In this document: positions 48,780-60,434 of the stretch, piece by piece | Layout of the letters: every line of letters starts with the position of its first letter | Position numbering within the stretch: the stretch's first letter is position 1 | Origin: Anaeramoeba flamelloides | Taxonomy: Eukaryota > Metamonada > Anaeramoebidae | DNA length: 64,000 nt | NCBI GenBank assembly: GCA_027625915.1 | Contig: JANTQA010000029.1 | Span: 7,440,001 to 7,504,000 of the forward strand | Reading direction: 5' to 3' | Position numbers and translations under genes: made by a program | Notes under the pieces: generated by a model | What the model was told of the DNA's origin: nothing | Databases searched by the model: none | Seen by the model: only the letters and a program-made list of their open reading frames with translations

Positions 48780-50889
48780 ATGAGCAACCAAACAAAAGTT
48801 GAGTCTTCTACCTTTCCAAATTATTTCCAATTACAACAGGAAAATTATCTTTATTCGTTAAACAATCAAAAGCTGCAAAAAGAAACGACACAAAACATAA
48901 ACCACCAACAACAAGACACAAATCTTTCCCCTACCAATAATAATCATCACCACAACAGCAATTTGGAAGAATTTCAAAAGACACTAAGTTCTTCCTTTTC
49001 AATATCACCTTCTTCCTCGTCATCAAAATCGACGACACAATCATCTGAATCGTCTTCAGGCTTCAATTCTGATTCAAATTCTCGTTTGGAATCAACCTCG
49101 TCTTCTGAATTCTCAGAATCGTCTACAGCAAACAGAACGAAAGAAAAAACAAAAACTTTTTTGAACCCAAACAAAAAACAAAAAGTTTTTGATGGTTACC
49201 AAATTAAAAACAGAATTATCACTAAAAACAAAAATAAGAGCGAAAGTGAGATCGGAAATCAAAATGAAGACCAAAAAACACTTAATAATTTAGATCATCA
49301 AAATGTTTATTCTAATAAACATAAGAACACCCAAAAAGAAGCAAAGAGTTGTTCTCATTGGAAAATTCAAATATCTTCTCCAGAAACGCTTTGGGCTGGT
49401 GTGTCAAAATTTACAATCTATAAGGTTTATTCAATGAGGATTAATTCTAAAAAAATGAATGGTAATAATTATAATTGTGATTTCGATTTCTCAGCTAACA
49501 ATCCAAAAAACCAAAATGAATCAAGAAACAAAAACAAAAACAAAAACAAAAACAAAAAGAACAACAAAAAGAAAAACAAAAAGAAAAACAAAAAGAAAAA
49601 GAAAAAGAAAAAGAACAAGCAAAATGTTGTTAAAAGAAGGTACAGTGATTTTGCCTGGTTAAGGGAGAACTTAGTTCAGGACTTTCCAGGTGTGATTGTA
49701 CCAGCATTGCCAGAAAAGCAAATAGTATCAAAATTTACAAATAAAATTCTCGAAATGCGAAGAAAAAAATTTGAAACCTTTTTAATAAAAGTTTCGTACC
49801 ATTCACTGCTTTCGCTCTCAAGAGCCTTTGCAATGTTTCTAGAAAAGGAAATCGTCAATATTTTTAAAATAAAATTAAATAGAGATCAAGTATCCTATGG
49901 GATAAATCGTTTGCATACAAATTATCTTGAATATCAATATAATCCAATCCAACTTGAAGGCCTTCCTCCGAGAATAAAAACTTGGGAAAATTTACATACT
50001 ATATTGGTAAATCATATTTTAGTTTTTAATTTTTTTATCATTTTTTTTTTTTTTTATTTTTGTATACAGGCTGTTATTTATTATTTATTATTTTTTGTTT
50101 TTTGTTCATCTTCTATTATTTATTATTATTTTTGTTTGTTTTAATGCTTTATATCTAAATGTGCTCGCAACATAAATACATAATTATTAATTTTAAAATT
50201 GTATGAAAATTCAATTTTTTATTTTTTTTATTAAATAGAAGCAACTATTGATTGAAATTACAAAATTTGGAAATATTCAAGAAAAAATACCAAAGCGATT
50301 AAAATATTTTTCCCTCTCAATTTTGGAATTAAATCAATGCCAAGCTAGCCCGCATCTTACGAATTCTATTTCATTTACATTTGAACAATTAAATGTATTA
50401 AAAAAAAAAATTCAAGACGAAAACCAAATTTCCAATTTTTTATTAAGAGAATCAATTAATGATCTTATTTCGAATTGTTTGGAAATTTCCAAGAACAATA
50501 ATAAAAGAAATGCCATGGATGAGGAATATCAAAATTCGATCAAATATGAAACAAAATGTTTAAACAAATTCCAAGATTTTCAAAATAAAAAAAAAAAAAA
50601 AAAATCTTCCAGTAATTTGCATGTTCTAAAAAAAGATTACCAATCCTCAGTTAAAAAAAAGCGATTGCTACATTCAAAACTCCAAAAAATGACTTCGGTT
50701 TTTATTGACGAGTTAAATAAAATGGAAAACAATAGATCCAATTTTATAAAAGCTAGTCTTCTTGATTTTTCTCAAAAACAATTTGAAATAAACAAACACT
50801 CAACAGAAATTTGGGCAAGTATTACAAAAAATTTACAAAATTTAAATAAAAATAAAATGAAACAAACATTTTCAATGAAAAAAAAATAA
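48780..50889 (+). CDS. PX-domain sorting nexin (SNX1/Vps5-like layout)
   Basis: Two exons join in phase 0: 48780-50006 (donor GTAAAT) and 50239-50889 (acceptor AATAG, TAA stop), giving 625 residues. Residues 1-190 are disordered and rich in Ser, Asn and Gln. The PX domain (about 192-357) begins WKIQISSPETLWAGVSKFTIYK. It is interrupted by an Asn/Lys insert (about 223-282) before RRYSDF (286-291), PALPEK (308-313) and RRKKFETFL (327-335). These hold the residues that normally bind phosphatidylinositol 3-phosphate, so lipid binding is probably kept. Residues 400-625 are helical and charged, consistent with a BAR-type membrane-curving domain, as in endosomal retromer-linked nexins. This is the only plus-strand gene found. 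Assignment to a named SNX subfamily is tentative. A 90-codon frame just upstream is not in frame with the nexin and is judged chance. Confidence 0.88.
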
Positions 50890-51293
50890 ACCAAATAGAA
50901 TAAAAAAATTTGAACAAATCAATCTGGAGATGGCATATCTACAAAAAAGGAAAAAATCAATAAATGTGATTACTATACTCAATATTATGAAAATATAAAT
51001 CAATTTATTTGGTATTGTGAAAGATATAAATGTATTAAAATCAAATGGAGAAAAAAAATATCAAGAATTCTAGGCAAAAAATCTATATAAAAAAGTTTTT
51101 CAAAGAAAAAATACACAGAAACTCTTTCAAATGATAAATCAAAATTACGAAATTTATTTTTCTTACCAGGAATTTTTTATCAAAGCTCTTACGTTTTAAA
51201 AAAATAAGGTAATAAAGAAAAAATAATAATATTTATAAATTGAAAATAAAAAATACTTAAAATATTAATATATATATATATATATTGCTGGTT

Positions 51294-51326
51294 ACCTGGT
51301 GCCACGCCCTTGGAGGTGGTACCGGT
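51294..51326 (+). other. GC-rich hairpin in an AT-rich intergenic region
   Basis: ACCTGGTGCCAC pairs with GTGGTACCGGT around a 10-nt loop (51306-51315), with one bulged T and one G-T pair. It sits about 400 bp after the sorting-nexin stop, just past a TA microsatellite. It could be part of a structured RNA, a transposon end or a decayed coding fragment. Confidence 0.5.
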
Positions 51327-52014
51327 GATTATTGCCAAGTGACTAAGTTTTCTTGAACTTTTCTGTTTTATTCCAAAAATCTATTGATTTTCGTACTAAA
51401 CAGAAAACTCATGATACACTCACGTCACTTTTTCAAGATCCAAAAGAATTGAATAAAACCAAAGATCTTGCTCTATTCTTTTAAATTCCAGAAAAGATAA
51501 TGTCATTTTTTTTTTTTTTTAATTTAAAATACTTGAGAAAAATATTTGAGTTTACACCATTCTTTTAAAATTAAGAAAAACCTAACAATAGTAGTGAAAT
51601 ACCCAATTATTAATCACTGATTGTGTAATTTTTTTTTTATTATTGATAATCTTTTTATCGGGTTTTTAACTCTCCTGTGAATACGGGACCAAAGTTGATA
51701 ATTTTTAATTTGATCATACAAATGATATTATTTTTTTTTTTTTTAATATTTGATCATTTTTCTTCTATTTTTTTTATTGATAAAATTTTCTTTAATTACT
51801 TCTTTCTCTTAATATATAAATCAATAAATTAATATATAAAAAAAAAATTAAATGAAAATTAAAATTCATTTGAATACATTTAATTCTGCATTTAAGAAAG
51901 TTTTTTTTTTTTTTTAATTTTCTAATAATTGTTTTGAGATTAATAAATATTTATTAGGTGTATTAACGGTGTATAATATCTGTGCCTTATTTTTTTTTTT
52001 TTTTTTTTTTGATT

Positions 52015-53310
52015 TTTAAGAATTAGGAATTTTGATGAAAACATATATTATCACGGTATTAACAATTAATTCGCGATAATAATAAAAAAAATTCAGATTA
52101 GTCCTACTTTATCACGAAAAATCATAAAATCGCAATATTCCAAAATTATTGTGATAAAATAATTATTGCAATAAAATGAAAAATTATTTTTTTGAAATCA
52201 CATTACAATAAATCTCTTGACTTTTACAAAAGCCTTGAGACTTTTACAATATATTTCCTCTTTAAAAATGTTAAAAAGTATTTATAAGTGGTTTAAATTG
52301 TCTTCGGGTGTTTGAAAGTTTTGAAAGACCAAAACATTTTAGAAACAAAATGATTGTTTGTAGTGAATTATAAAAAAATTTTTTCTGTTCATTTGTTTTT
52401 TTTAACAAAATACAAAATCTCAAATAAATTTTATGATCATATTAATGATAATTCATTTTGAACGATATACTTGAATATTCAATAGATAAGTTTTTTTAAA
52501 ACTGGAGTTGTTACCTCCACAAATTAAATTGCAAACAGAATAAAGAGTAATTTTCCTTCTTATTGGCGATCGATTAAACAAAATCTTCTTAAGCCCCAGT
52601 TGTGTGCTCTGCCCATACAAAGATATTATAAAGAAGAAGAAGAGGAAGAAAACAATTGTAGAAAAAATCTAAATAATTGGTGATCATGTGACTAGGTTAT
52701 TGTGAATGCTTTTTATATGTTATCAACCCCCTTTTAGCTTTCTGAGAATATTGAAAATGTTTTAACCCAAGAACACATTCTTTAAAGAACATGTGAATGG
52801 TTGGTTGTTTTATAAGCTCTTTTTGTTCAACTCAATTTACAACACCACGAAAAACTGAAAAAACATTAATTTCTCTTTAGTTCTTATTGTTGTTGATCTA
52901 AAAGGATCGATAGGTTTGTCAACCAAATCAAATGAAAATACAATATTACTCTTTGATCTGATCCTTGATTTGAATCAAGTATCTTTTTTGTTGTTTTTTC
53001 AATGAATAACTTTTTTTCACATAATCTATTTTTTGGAAAAAAAAATTTTTTTTAAAATATTGCTGAATTAACCGAAAAATCCATCAATTATTAGATAGCA
53101 ATAACTTTTAAATCGCGATATTTTGGCATTTATCACAATTTTTTAATAATTATCGTGATTAAATAGCATAAAGCGATTTTTTAAAAAAATGTGATAATCT
53201 TGAATATCACGATATTATTGATAATCACGATTTTCGTTAAAAATTATCGAGATTTTTGTAACTTTATCATGAATTAAGCATAGATATCATCAAAACCTAC
53301 ATTGAATTAT
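52015..53310. repeat. 1.3-kb segment with diverged inverted ends rich in ATCACGAT motifs
   Basis: The left end has TTTTGATGAAAACATATATT and repeated TATCACG/CGCGATA motifs to about 52170. The right end (about 53090-53310) has inverted counterparts, ending ATATCATCAAAACC. It could be an old DNA transposon; no transposase is recognised in the interior. Confidence 0.5.
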
Positions 53311-54462
53311 TTTTTTTTTTTTTGAGTGTTTCAAGTAAATAGAAGGCAAATTTGTTGAATCGGCTCTCCTAATTAACCATAAAATGAATTGAATTTTTTC
53401 CAAAATTTAAAATATCGTTGTGAATTTTTCTCTTTGGAATCACTTTATAAATTTCAAATATTTTTACTGATCGATATTTCTTTATTAAAAATCAAAATTT
53501 TAAAATTAAAAAAGGTTTTTTTAAAAATTATTGTTTATTTTAGTTTATTTTATAGGTTGGACAATCCTATTTTTTAAAAACTCTGTATATATTTTATTTT
53601 GATAAAAAAAATAAAGGAAGAAACTTAAATAATCAAGAAAGAAAGTAAATATAACCTGCAAAATTCACCCAAAGCAACTGTTATAAATCTACAAAATTTC
53701 ATGATGTAAATTACTGAATTGTACGTAGTAATGGATAAATGGATGAGTGGTGGATGTTTAATAAATTATTTAATCTGAATTGACATTATTATTTGTATTA
53801 TTATATTTTTTTCATCTGTACTTTACCCTCCTAATTAGTATCAATAACAAAATAATTAAAAGTAATTGTTTTCAGTTATTAAAAATAAAAATTATTAATA
53901 TAAATATTTTTTTTAATAAAATTACATTCTATTTCAAAAAAAAATGAAAAAATATTAGGTTTTCCATCATTAATATAATAAAATTCAATGTATTTTTAAA
54001 TAATTATTCAATTTGTAAAAAAAAAAAAAATTAAAAAGCATTAATCTAATTCTTTTTTGTTTTTTTTTAAAAAGAGAATATTAAATTTCTATATTAATAT
54101 TTTAAAGTTAATGATCTATAAAAATCCATATGTGTCTACTTGATATTCTTAACATTATTCTTGTAAAATTGTCATTTATTATTATTTTTATTTCCATTAA
54201 TATTTGCCGTTAATTGATTATCCCGATTTTTGAAAACAACAAGTTTATCATAAATTGGCCAAATAAATAAAGAATAAAAATTAATATTTTAAATAACACC
54301 ATAAATCTTTATTATATGTATATGTGTATCTATATATTCAATTCAATCCCTCTCGAAAATCATGTTATATAACGAATATTATTTCTCTAAATAATATTTT
54401 AGCATTATGTTATACAACTATTATGCATTCTGTCGAAGCAAGAATCAATTTAAAAGATCTTT

Positions 54463-57446
54463 TTATTTTTTCTTTATCAAATTTTCTAATTGAAAAATGT
54501 AAAATTTTTCTGTTTTTTTTATAAGATCCTGGATGTCATACATTGTGTTTGTGACTTGATATTCAATGAGATGGTCTTCTAAATTTCGGATAATGTTTTT
54601 TATGTTCTCAATTTTGGAATAAATCTGATTAATTTTTGCTTCGGATTTTTTATTTAATACCTTCATTTGTTGTGTTAATTTCAAATTTTCAATTTTTTTT
54701 TTGAAAACATTTTTATTCTTATAATGTTCATTATCAGTGCTTCGGTCGTTATTCTCATAATCGCTTGTTCTCTTGTTGCTTGAATTAAAGTTATTCTTTT
54801 GTGGCTGAACATCTATTAATTGCTGTGGATCGTTAATATGTCTAAAATCTTTGTTGTTAAAAAAATAATTTTGATTTAATAATTCATTATTTTGTTGTTG
54901 ATTAATATTATGAATAATATTATTATTATTATTATTAGTTGTTGTTGTTGTTGTTGTTGTTGTAGTAGTAGCATTATTAGTATCCACGTTCGTATTATGA
55001 TTCCTATTAATATTATTATTGTTGTTCCTGTTGTTATTATTTTCTAATGTTATTTTTGTGCTTGATAAGGATTGCTTATTTTTGCAAAACAAATTTGGTG
55101 TTCGGAATCTTTGTATATTTGTAAAGTTTTTATGAATGATGATTGGCTTATAATTAGGAGAAAGGGTCGTTTGTATCCTCCTAATCTTATTGGTATTTTT
55201 AAGATAAGTCTGTTGATTTTTGACACCAGTATAAGTATAACTTCTTCCTATCAGCTGATATGTATTATTAAGGATTTTTTTTTTGTTGCTGAAATTTTCG
55301 TTAGGAATATGCTCTCTCGTTCGTTTGTTAGCATATTTTCTCGGCTTGGGTTTTGAGACAAGTTGAAAATATATCTTTTTAGAGACACAGAAAATTGAAA
55401 GAATTGTTCTTGTGGGGATATAGTGCCCTTCTTTGCGTGCTTGAAATGAAAATTCAAATTCCTGAAATCCATTTTTTGAACTACAAATTTGAAAGAGAAT
55501 TTTGTTTGGTAATTTTTGAAAGTTATTGTTTTTAAATGAAAAAAGATATGGAAGATTTAAGATTTTGGTTTTCATAAAAATAAAAAAATTTTTTACAGCA
55601 ATTATGAGGACTAAGTTTTCAGGTAAAAACAGTGAAATGGTTGATAAAAACACTCTTGAAAAAGTTCCATAATCTCAGTTAAATTTATTAACTAAGAATT
55701 TCTTTTACAAAAAATAAATGTGAAATTTTCACAATTACAACGATTTTCATTATTAACCTTTTCAAAGATCCTGCCAAAATTTGATTTTTACAATTTCATA
55801 ATTTATATTTCAAATCTATAAACGCAAAACGATTCCTAAGTTGTCCGAAATATCTTTTATAGTTACTTTTACATGTTTGAAATGTTTTCAAATTTTGACT
55901 TGTACTTGAAAATCCCTTAAAGTCATTTTTTTTTTTAAATTTTTCATTCGAAAATCTATTTGAAAATTTTTTTTTGTTTTGTTTGTTTCGATTTTGACAT
56001 TGAAATTAGTAATTTTTTGATCCAATTTGTTCAGAATAAAAATTCTTTTTTAGTATTTAAGTTAAATAACACAATAAATAAACACCCTCTAGTGTAGAAA
56101 CATAATCCCTAACCCAATCATTTTATATACTATTTCATTTTTCCAAAAAATGTTATAAATTAATTCTTAGTCGTTTATGTTTATAACAGAATTAAAAATT
56201 AGAGTAAAAGATGAAAATTTTTTAATTTTTACTTGGAGCTTTCAAATTAGTAATTTTTTGATCCAATTTGTTCAGAATTAAAATTCTTTTTGAGAAGTGA
56301 ATGTAAAATAACACAATAACTAAACACTTTCCAGATGATGAAACGTTGTCCTTAAAAAAGTTCTTCCTTTTTTAAAACTTTTTTGAAGTTTTTTATTTTG
56401 AAGATAGAAAAATTTTATCAGAATTAAAACTTTTTGAAAGTTTTCTATTTTAAAAAAAGTGAGTAATTAAGCTTTAAATCTAAGTTATTGGTTGGAGTGA
56501 GAAGAAAAGAACTTTTTTAAAACTACCCTCGCTTTTTTAAAACTACCCTTGCTTTTTTAAAAAAGAAAACTCAAACAATGACTTTTGGTGAACAATCTGA
56601 AAAAAAAAAAAAATTAGCACACTTTTTTCAAATTGTTGAATTTTTACTTTTTTTATTTTTGGACAATAAAAAGTTGATTGACCCTATTGAAAAATAAAAC
56701 AAAAACGAAAATCACTAATCACTCGATTGAACAGACTCTAAAAAGAATTTCCAAGAAATACCATCAAGAGTTTTTAATCAGCTAATTGCAAAATAAAAGG
56801 AACAAAATTTTCTTGCAACTTTTCAAAAAAAGGTTTTCAAAGTCAAGGAAAATTTCAATTATTTGTTTCCTTAAAAGAGTACTATTGTTGTTTGCCTTTT
56901 TAGAATTTCGTGATTTGTTATCATTCTCTCGTTGAAAATATTTTTTTCGGAAAACAGAATAAAAATTTTTTTCCATTTATTTTGCAATTAGCTGATTAAA
57001 AACTCTTGATGGTATTTTGTGGAAATTCTTTTTAGAGTCTGTTCAATCGAGTGATTAGTGATTTTTGTTTTTGTTTTATTTTTCAAAAGGGACAAACCAA
57101 ATTTATTTGTACAAAAATAAAAAAAATTCAAAAAGAAAAATAAAAAAAATAGAAGCAAAAATTTTTACTTTTGTAAGTGATCCAATTCATCACGAAGAAG
57201 ACTCAGACTTGTTTTTTTTGTTGTTGGTTGAACTTGTGGAATAAACTCAATAATACTATGATCGAATATGTTTGTTTGTGTGATGTGTAAAAGGTTTTGA
57301 AAAAGGAAATTAAAAGCAACAAATGTGCCATTTTCGGAGAGCACACAGATTGCCTTGTTTTTTTTCTTTATTCTGGATAAGTGTCTATTAAACTTTTCTT
57401 CTGTTAAAACTTTTATTTGTGACGTTTTTATAGAATAGTTGCCCAT
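54463..57446 (-). CDS. PAS-domain protein with Asn/Thr-rich middle and C-terminal coiled coil
   Basis: Two exons join: 57446-57169 (92 codons plus AA, donor GTAAAA) and 55480-54463 (acceptor TGTAG, one base completing an Asn codon, TAA stop), giving 431 residues. The N-terminus MGNYSIKTS might be myristoylated. Residues about 32-72 (ICVLSENGTFVAFN, then FDHSIIEFIPQVQP) look like the first half of a PAS sensor fold. The second exon supplies the other half (EFEFSFQARKEGHYIPTRT, then SKKIYFQLVSKP), so the intron cuts the domain. The middle has poly-Asn and a run of 11 Thr. The last about 100 residues are charged and coiled-coil-like (QQMKVLNKKSEAKINQIYSK). PAS domains bind small ligands or partners; none can be named here. 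Open frame upstream of the acceptor at 55481 is intron read-through. Confidence 0.7.
55481..57168 (-). other. 1688-nt intron of the PAS-domain gene, with a large palindrome
   Basis: The donor GTAAAA is at 57168 and the acceptor TGTAG ends at 55481, phase 2. The intron contains a 410-bp palindrome (56682-57091), a direct repeat pair (56005-56097 and 56245-56335) and a 26-bp tandem duplication near 56514-56565. Confidence 0.75.
56682..57091. repeat. 410-bp palindrome with a MITE at its centre
   Basis: The central MITE (56786-56987) has TTGCAAAATAAAAGGAAC-type ends. Outside it, about 100 bp on each side are near-identical inverted copies (for example ATCACTAATCACTCGATTGA on the left, its inverse on the right). 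Confidence 0.8.
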
Positions 57447-58871
57447 GAGTATCGTTGATTTACCAATAGCGTTTTTTCAAATACTAAAATATTTCCAAAA
57501 ACGAAAAGTTACAACAAAAAAAATGATTTTATTTGATTTGTTTTTGCTTCAAATGACAATCCAGAATCATTTCTTTGATTGTTTTCGTTTTTTGAAATAC
57601 TTGTTGATTAGATAATAAATTCTTTTTTGAATTATGTGTCTGAGGTTTTTTAAAAAAGTCCCTTTTCCATGGCTACTCGTGAAACTAACACTATCAAAAA
57701 GATCTCTGGAAAAATCGTTTACCAATTTTTAAGTACTTGAAATGAAAAAGAACTTGAACCTTTAGATTTCTAACAAACAAATATACAGTTAAACGAAAAT
57801 GCCATCTTGAAAATAGACTCTTTTGGTGTTGTAACTTGGAAAGATAAAAATACATTTTTCTTTTTTTAACAAAAAAAATGAAAAACTGTTTGAGTAAAAA
57901 GTAGTACTGGAAATATTTCAATTAACAACCTTTCTGTGAAATTTTTGATAAAACCAGAAAGAAATTACATGTTTTTGTCTTGATCTTCTTTAACACAAAA
58001 TACTAAATGGAAAAAAGTTGATCAATCAATTTTAGGATTTTAACATGTTATTTGAATGTGTTGAAAAAGGTTTTTCAACAATACTTTAGAATTGAAAAGA
58101 AAACCAAAAAACCTAATAATTATTTAAGAGATCACTGATTGAAGAAAATGAAATTTAGTATTAATTATTTATGAGAAAGATACTTAGATTATCAGAATAA
58201 ATAAATAAATTTTGATAACCCAAACATCTTTTTAAGATAAACACTGTTAGGGCATTATCAAATTTCGGATTTTTTTCACTGTACTCTCATGGAAAAAGGT
58301 AAATAATTAAAAAAGTTAAAAAATAAATCGTCAAACATATTTAAAAACTAAAAATAATTAACAGTGGATAAAAGTCTATAAATTTTAATTATTTTTGATC
58401 AATTCCAAAATATGAGTAAAAATTCGAAAATATTATTCCCATATTAAAGATAAATCACTCTGGATTGATAAGTAACCACTTAGATTCTCTTAAAGGAGTT
58501 CTTCTTTCGATAAATTCACAATCTATCAATTTTGACATTCGGTTAAAGTCGAAAGAAAAAAAAAATCACCAATCTGAATAAATTAAAAGAGAAAATTGAC
58601 TGAAAAGGAAAATCTATTTTTTGTAGCTACCCTTTAGTGAAATCTCTAAATTTATTTGACAACATTTAGAATTAAAATCTAATTTTGTTCGGAAATTTAA
58701 AATAAAAATTAATAATATTTTCAGGTATTATAATTTGAGAAAGAGGTTTGGTTATTTTGAATTAACCTTTTGTGATGAAAAGTGTAAGAGGAAAAAAGTT
58801 ATAAAAAAAATGATTCTAGAGTATTGAAAAAAATACATGGAAATAATCGAAGAAATGATTTATAATTGTAT

Positions 58872-59753
58872 ATACTGATAAATTCTAATAAATTTCAAAA
58901 TTTTTTAGTTCAATTTCCATTTTTATATATGTTAGAGGTGTTTCTTATTAAACAGTCCAGTACAAAGAATATTTTGAAGAACAATCAATTTTACAGAATT
59001 TCTTACACTTGACTTCATAAAATGCTTTATTCAAAGCTTAAACACAATAATTTCAAACAGGAAAATCAAGTAATAATTTCCAAATATAAATTACAATTTA
59101 TCAGTCTTGCTGATAATTTAAAAATATAAACATCAAAATTTTCATTCAACTTATCAAAAAAATAAAATCTCAATATAAAAATCAAAATTCCAAATTCTAA
59201 AAATCAAATTAATAATTTAACTGATTTGGAGTATTAAAAAATTGAAATTTTACACGATTTTTAAAAGTTTTTTTTTTTTGGAAAGTTGAAGGAAAATTTT
59301 GTATCCTTTCTTTTGTATCAAATAGTAGGAAAATTGTGATGTAATTGCATAATAATGTTAGAATAAAATTTACTGAATTAAAAATTTATCTCAAATTTCA
59401 ATATGGAACTGTGATTAAAATACTAGAAACAACAGTTTTCATTGGTTAAGTGGATATTTTTAGGAGTTATTCAACAAATATTTATAAAAAGATTTGGGAA
59501 CGAGGATTATAATTTACTGATAAATTGTAATTTATGTTTGGAAATTTTTTGTTGATTTTCCTTTTTGAAATTTTTATTCTCAACTTTGAAGAAAGCATTT
59601 TATGAAGACAAGTGTTAAGAAACTCTGTAAAATTAGTTGTTCTTTAAAATATTCTTTGTATCAGAGACTGTTTGATGTGAAACAGTTCGAAGATTTATAA
59701 AAATGGAAATTGAACTAAAAAAATTTTGAAATTTATTTGAATTTATCAGTATC
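58872..59753. mobile_element. Foldback element with about 235-bp inverted arms
   Basis: The left arm begins ATACTGATAAATTCTAATAA and runs to about 59107. The right arm (about 59515-59753) is its inverse, ending TTTATCAGTAT. The loop contains a diverged TTGCAAAATAAATGG-type MITE at 59127-59319. No protein frame is seen. Confidence 0.75.
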
Positions 59754-60236
59754 ATCTTTTCAGTTGAAAAATGGTAGTATTAGTAATCAAATCTTTTTAA
59801 TAAATAACCATTTTTTAGGAGCTTAGTAATAAACCTATTTAAAGGTCATTAAAGTCGGAGTGTCCATAGAATACTCAAGTAATTCTTTGATAACCATAAG
59901 TAGATCTACTTATTTTGTAAAATCAATTGAGTTTTATAGAGCTTTGCTAGAGTCTAGAAAATGAAAATTTTTAGTCTTGTTTTTTGATTGATTGGATGGT
60001 CTTTTGAACAAGTGGAATTCCATTAATCATCATTTTAATAAGAGGGCGAGTTAGAATTTTTTAAGTTTGATTCTTAAAAAAAAAAAATGATTTGATTTAG
60101 AAATTATACAACAATTTTACGAAAATTAACAATTATAAAATATTTTGTACGGTATTATTTTCTTTCCAGGTATTTTTTTCAATACTGTATATGTGAAAGT
60201 GATCAAAAAGGAATGGTTAAATACGAATTAATATTA

Positions 60237-60434
60237 CAGTCAGTTCCACTTTTCAGGCACAAACTTTCAACGAAATTTAAGACACAAAAAAAATCTCAAA
60301 TTAAGGCACAAAATTTGTAATTTTAATTTTTATAATCAATTTTACTAGAATCTGAATTTTGTTTCTTAATTTGAGATTTTTTTTTGTGCCTTAAAATTCA
60401 ATAGCAGTTTGTGCCTTAAAAGTGGAACCGACTG
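60237..60434. mobile_element. Tc1/mariner-type foldback MITE, intact ends and TA duplication
   Basis: A 198-bp near-palindrome starting CAGTCAGTTCCAC and ending with its inverted counterpart GGAACCGACTG, flanked on both sides by TA. TA target duplication and these ends fit a non-autonomous Tc1/mariner-type transposon. It is the best-preserved of five copies in the window. Confidence 0.85.

Larger units (their letters stand above)
50890..54462. other. Convergent intergenic region between the sorting nexin and the PAS gene
   Basis: Both flanking genes end here. It contains a GC-rich hairpin (51294-51326), a TA microsatellite (about 51267-51284) and a 1.3-kb stretch with diverged inverted ends rich in ATCACGAT-type motifs (52015-53310). 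No gene is seen. Confidence 0.6.

Noticed and set aside
55481-55653. Hydrophobic N-terminal extension of the PAS gene's second exon (MFLSTISLFLPEN)
   Set aside because: It looks like a signal peptide but is intron sequence: the acceptor at 55481 restores the PAS domain in phase with the first exon.
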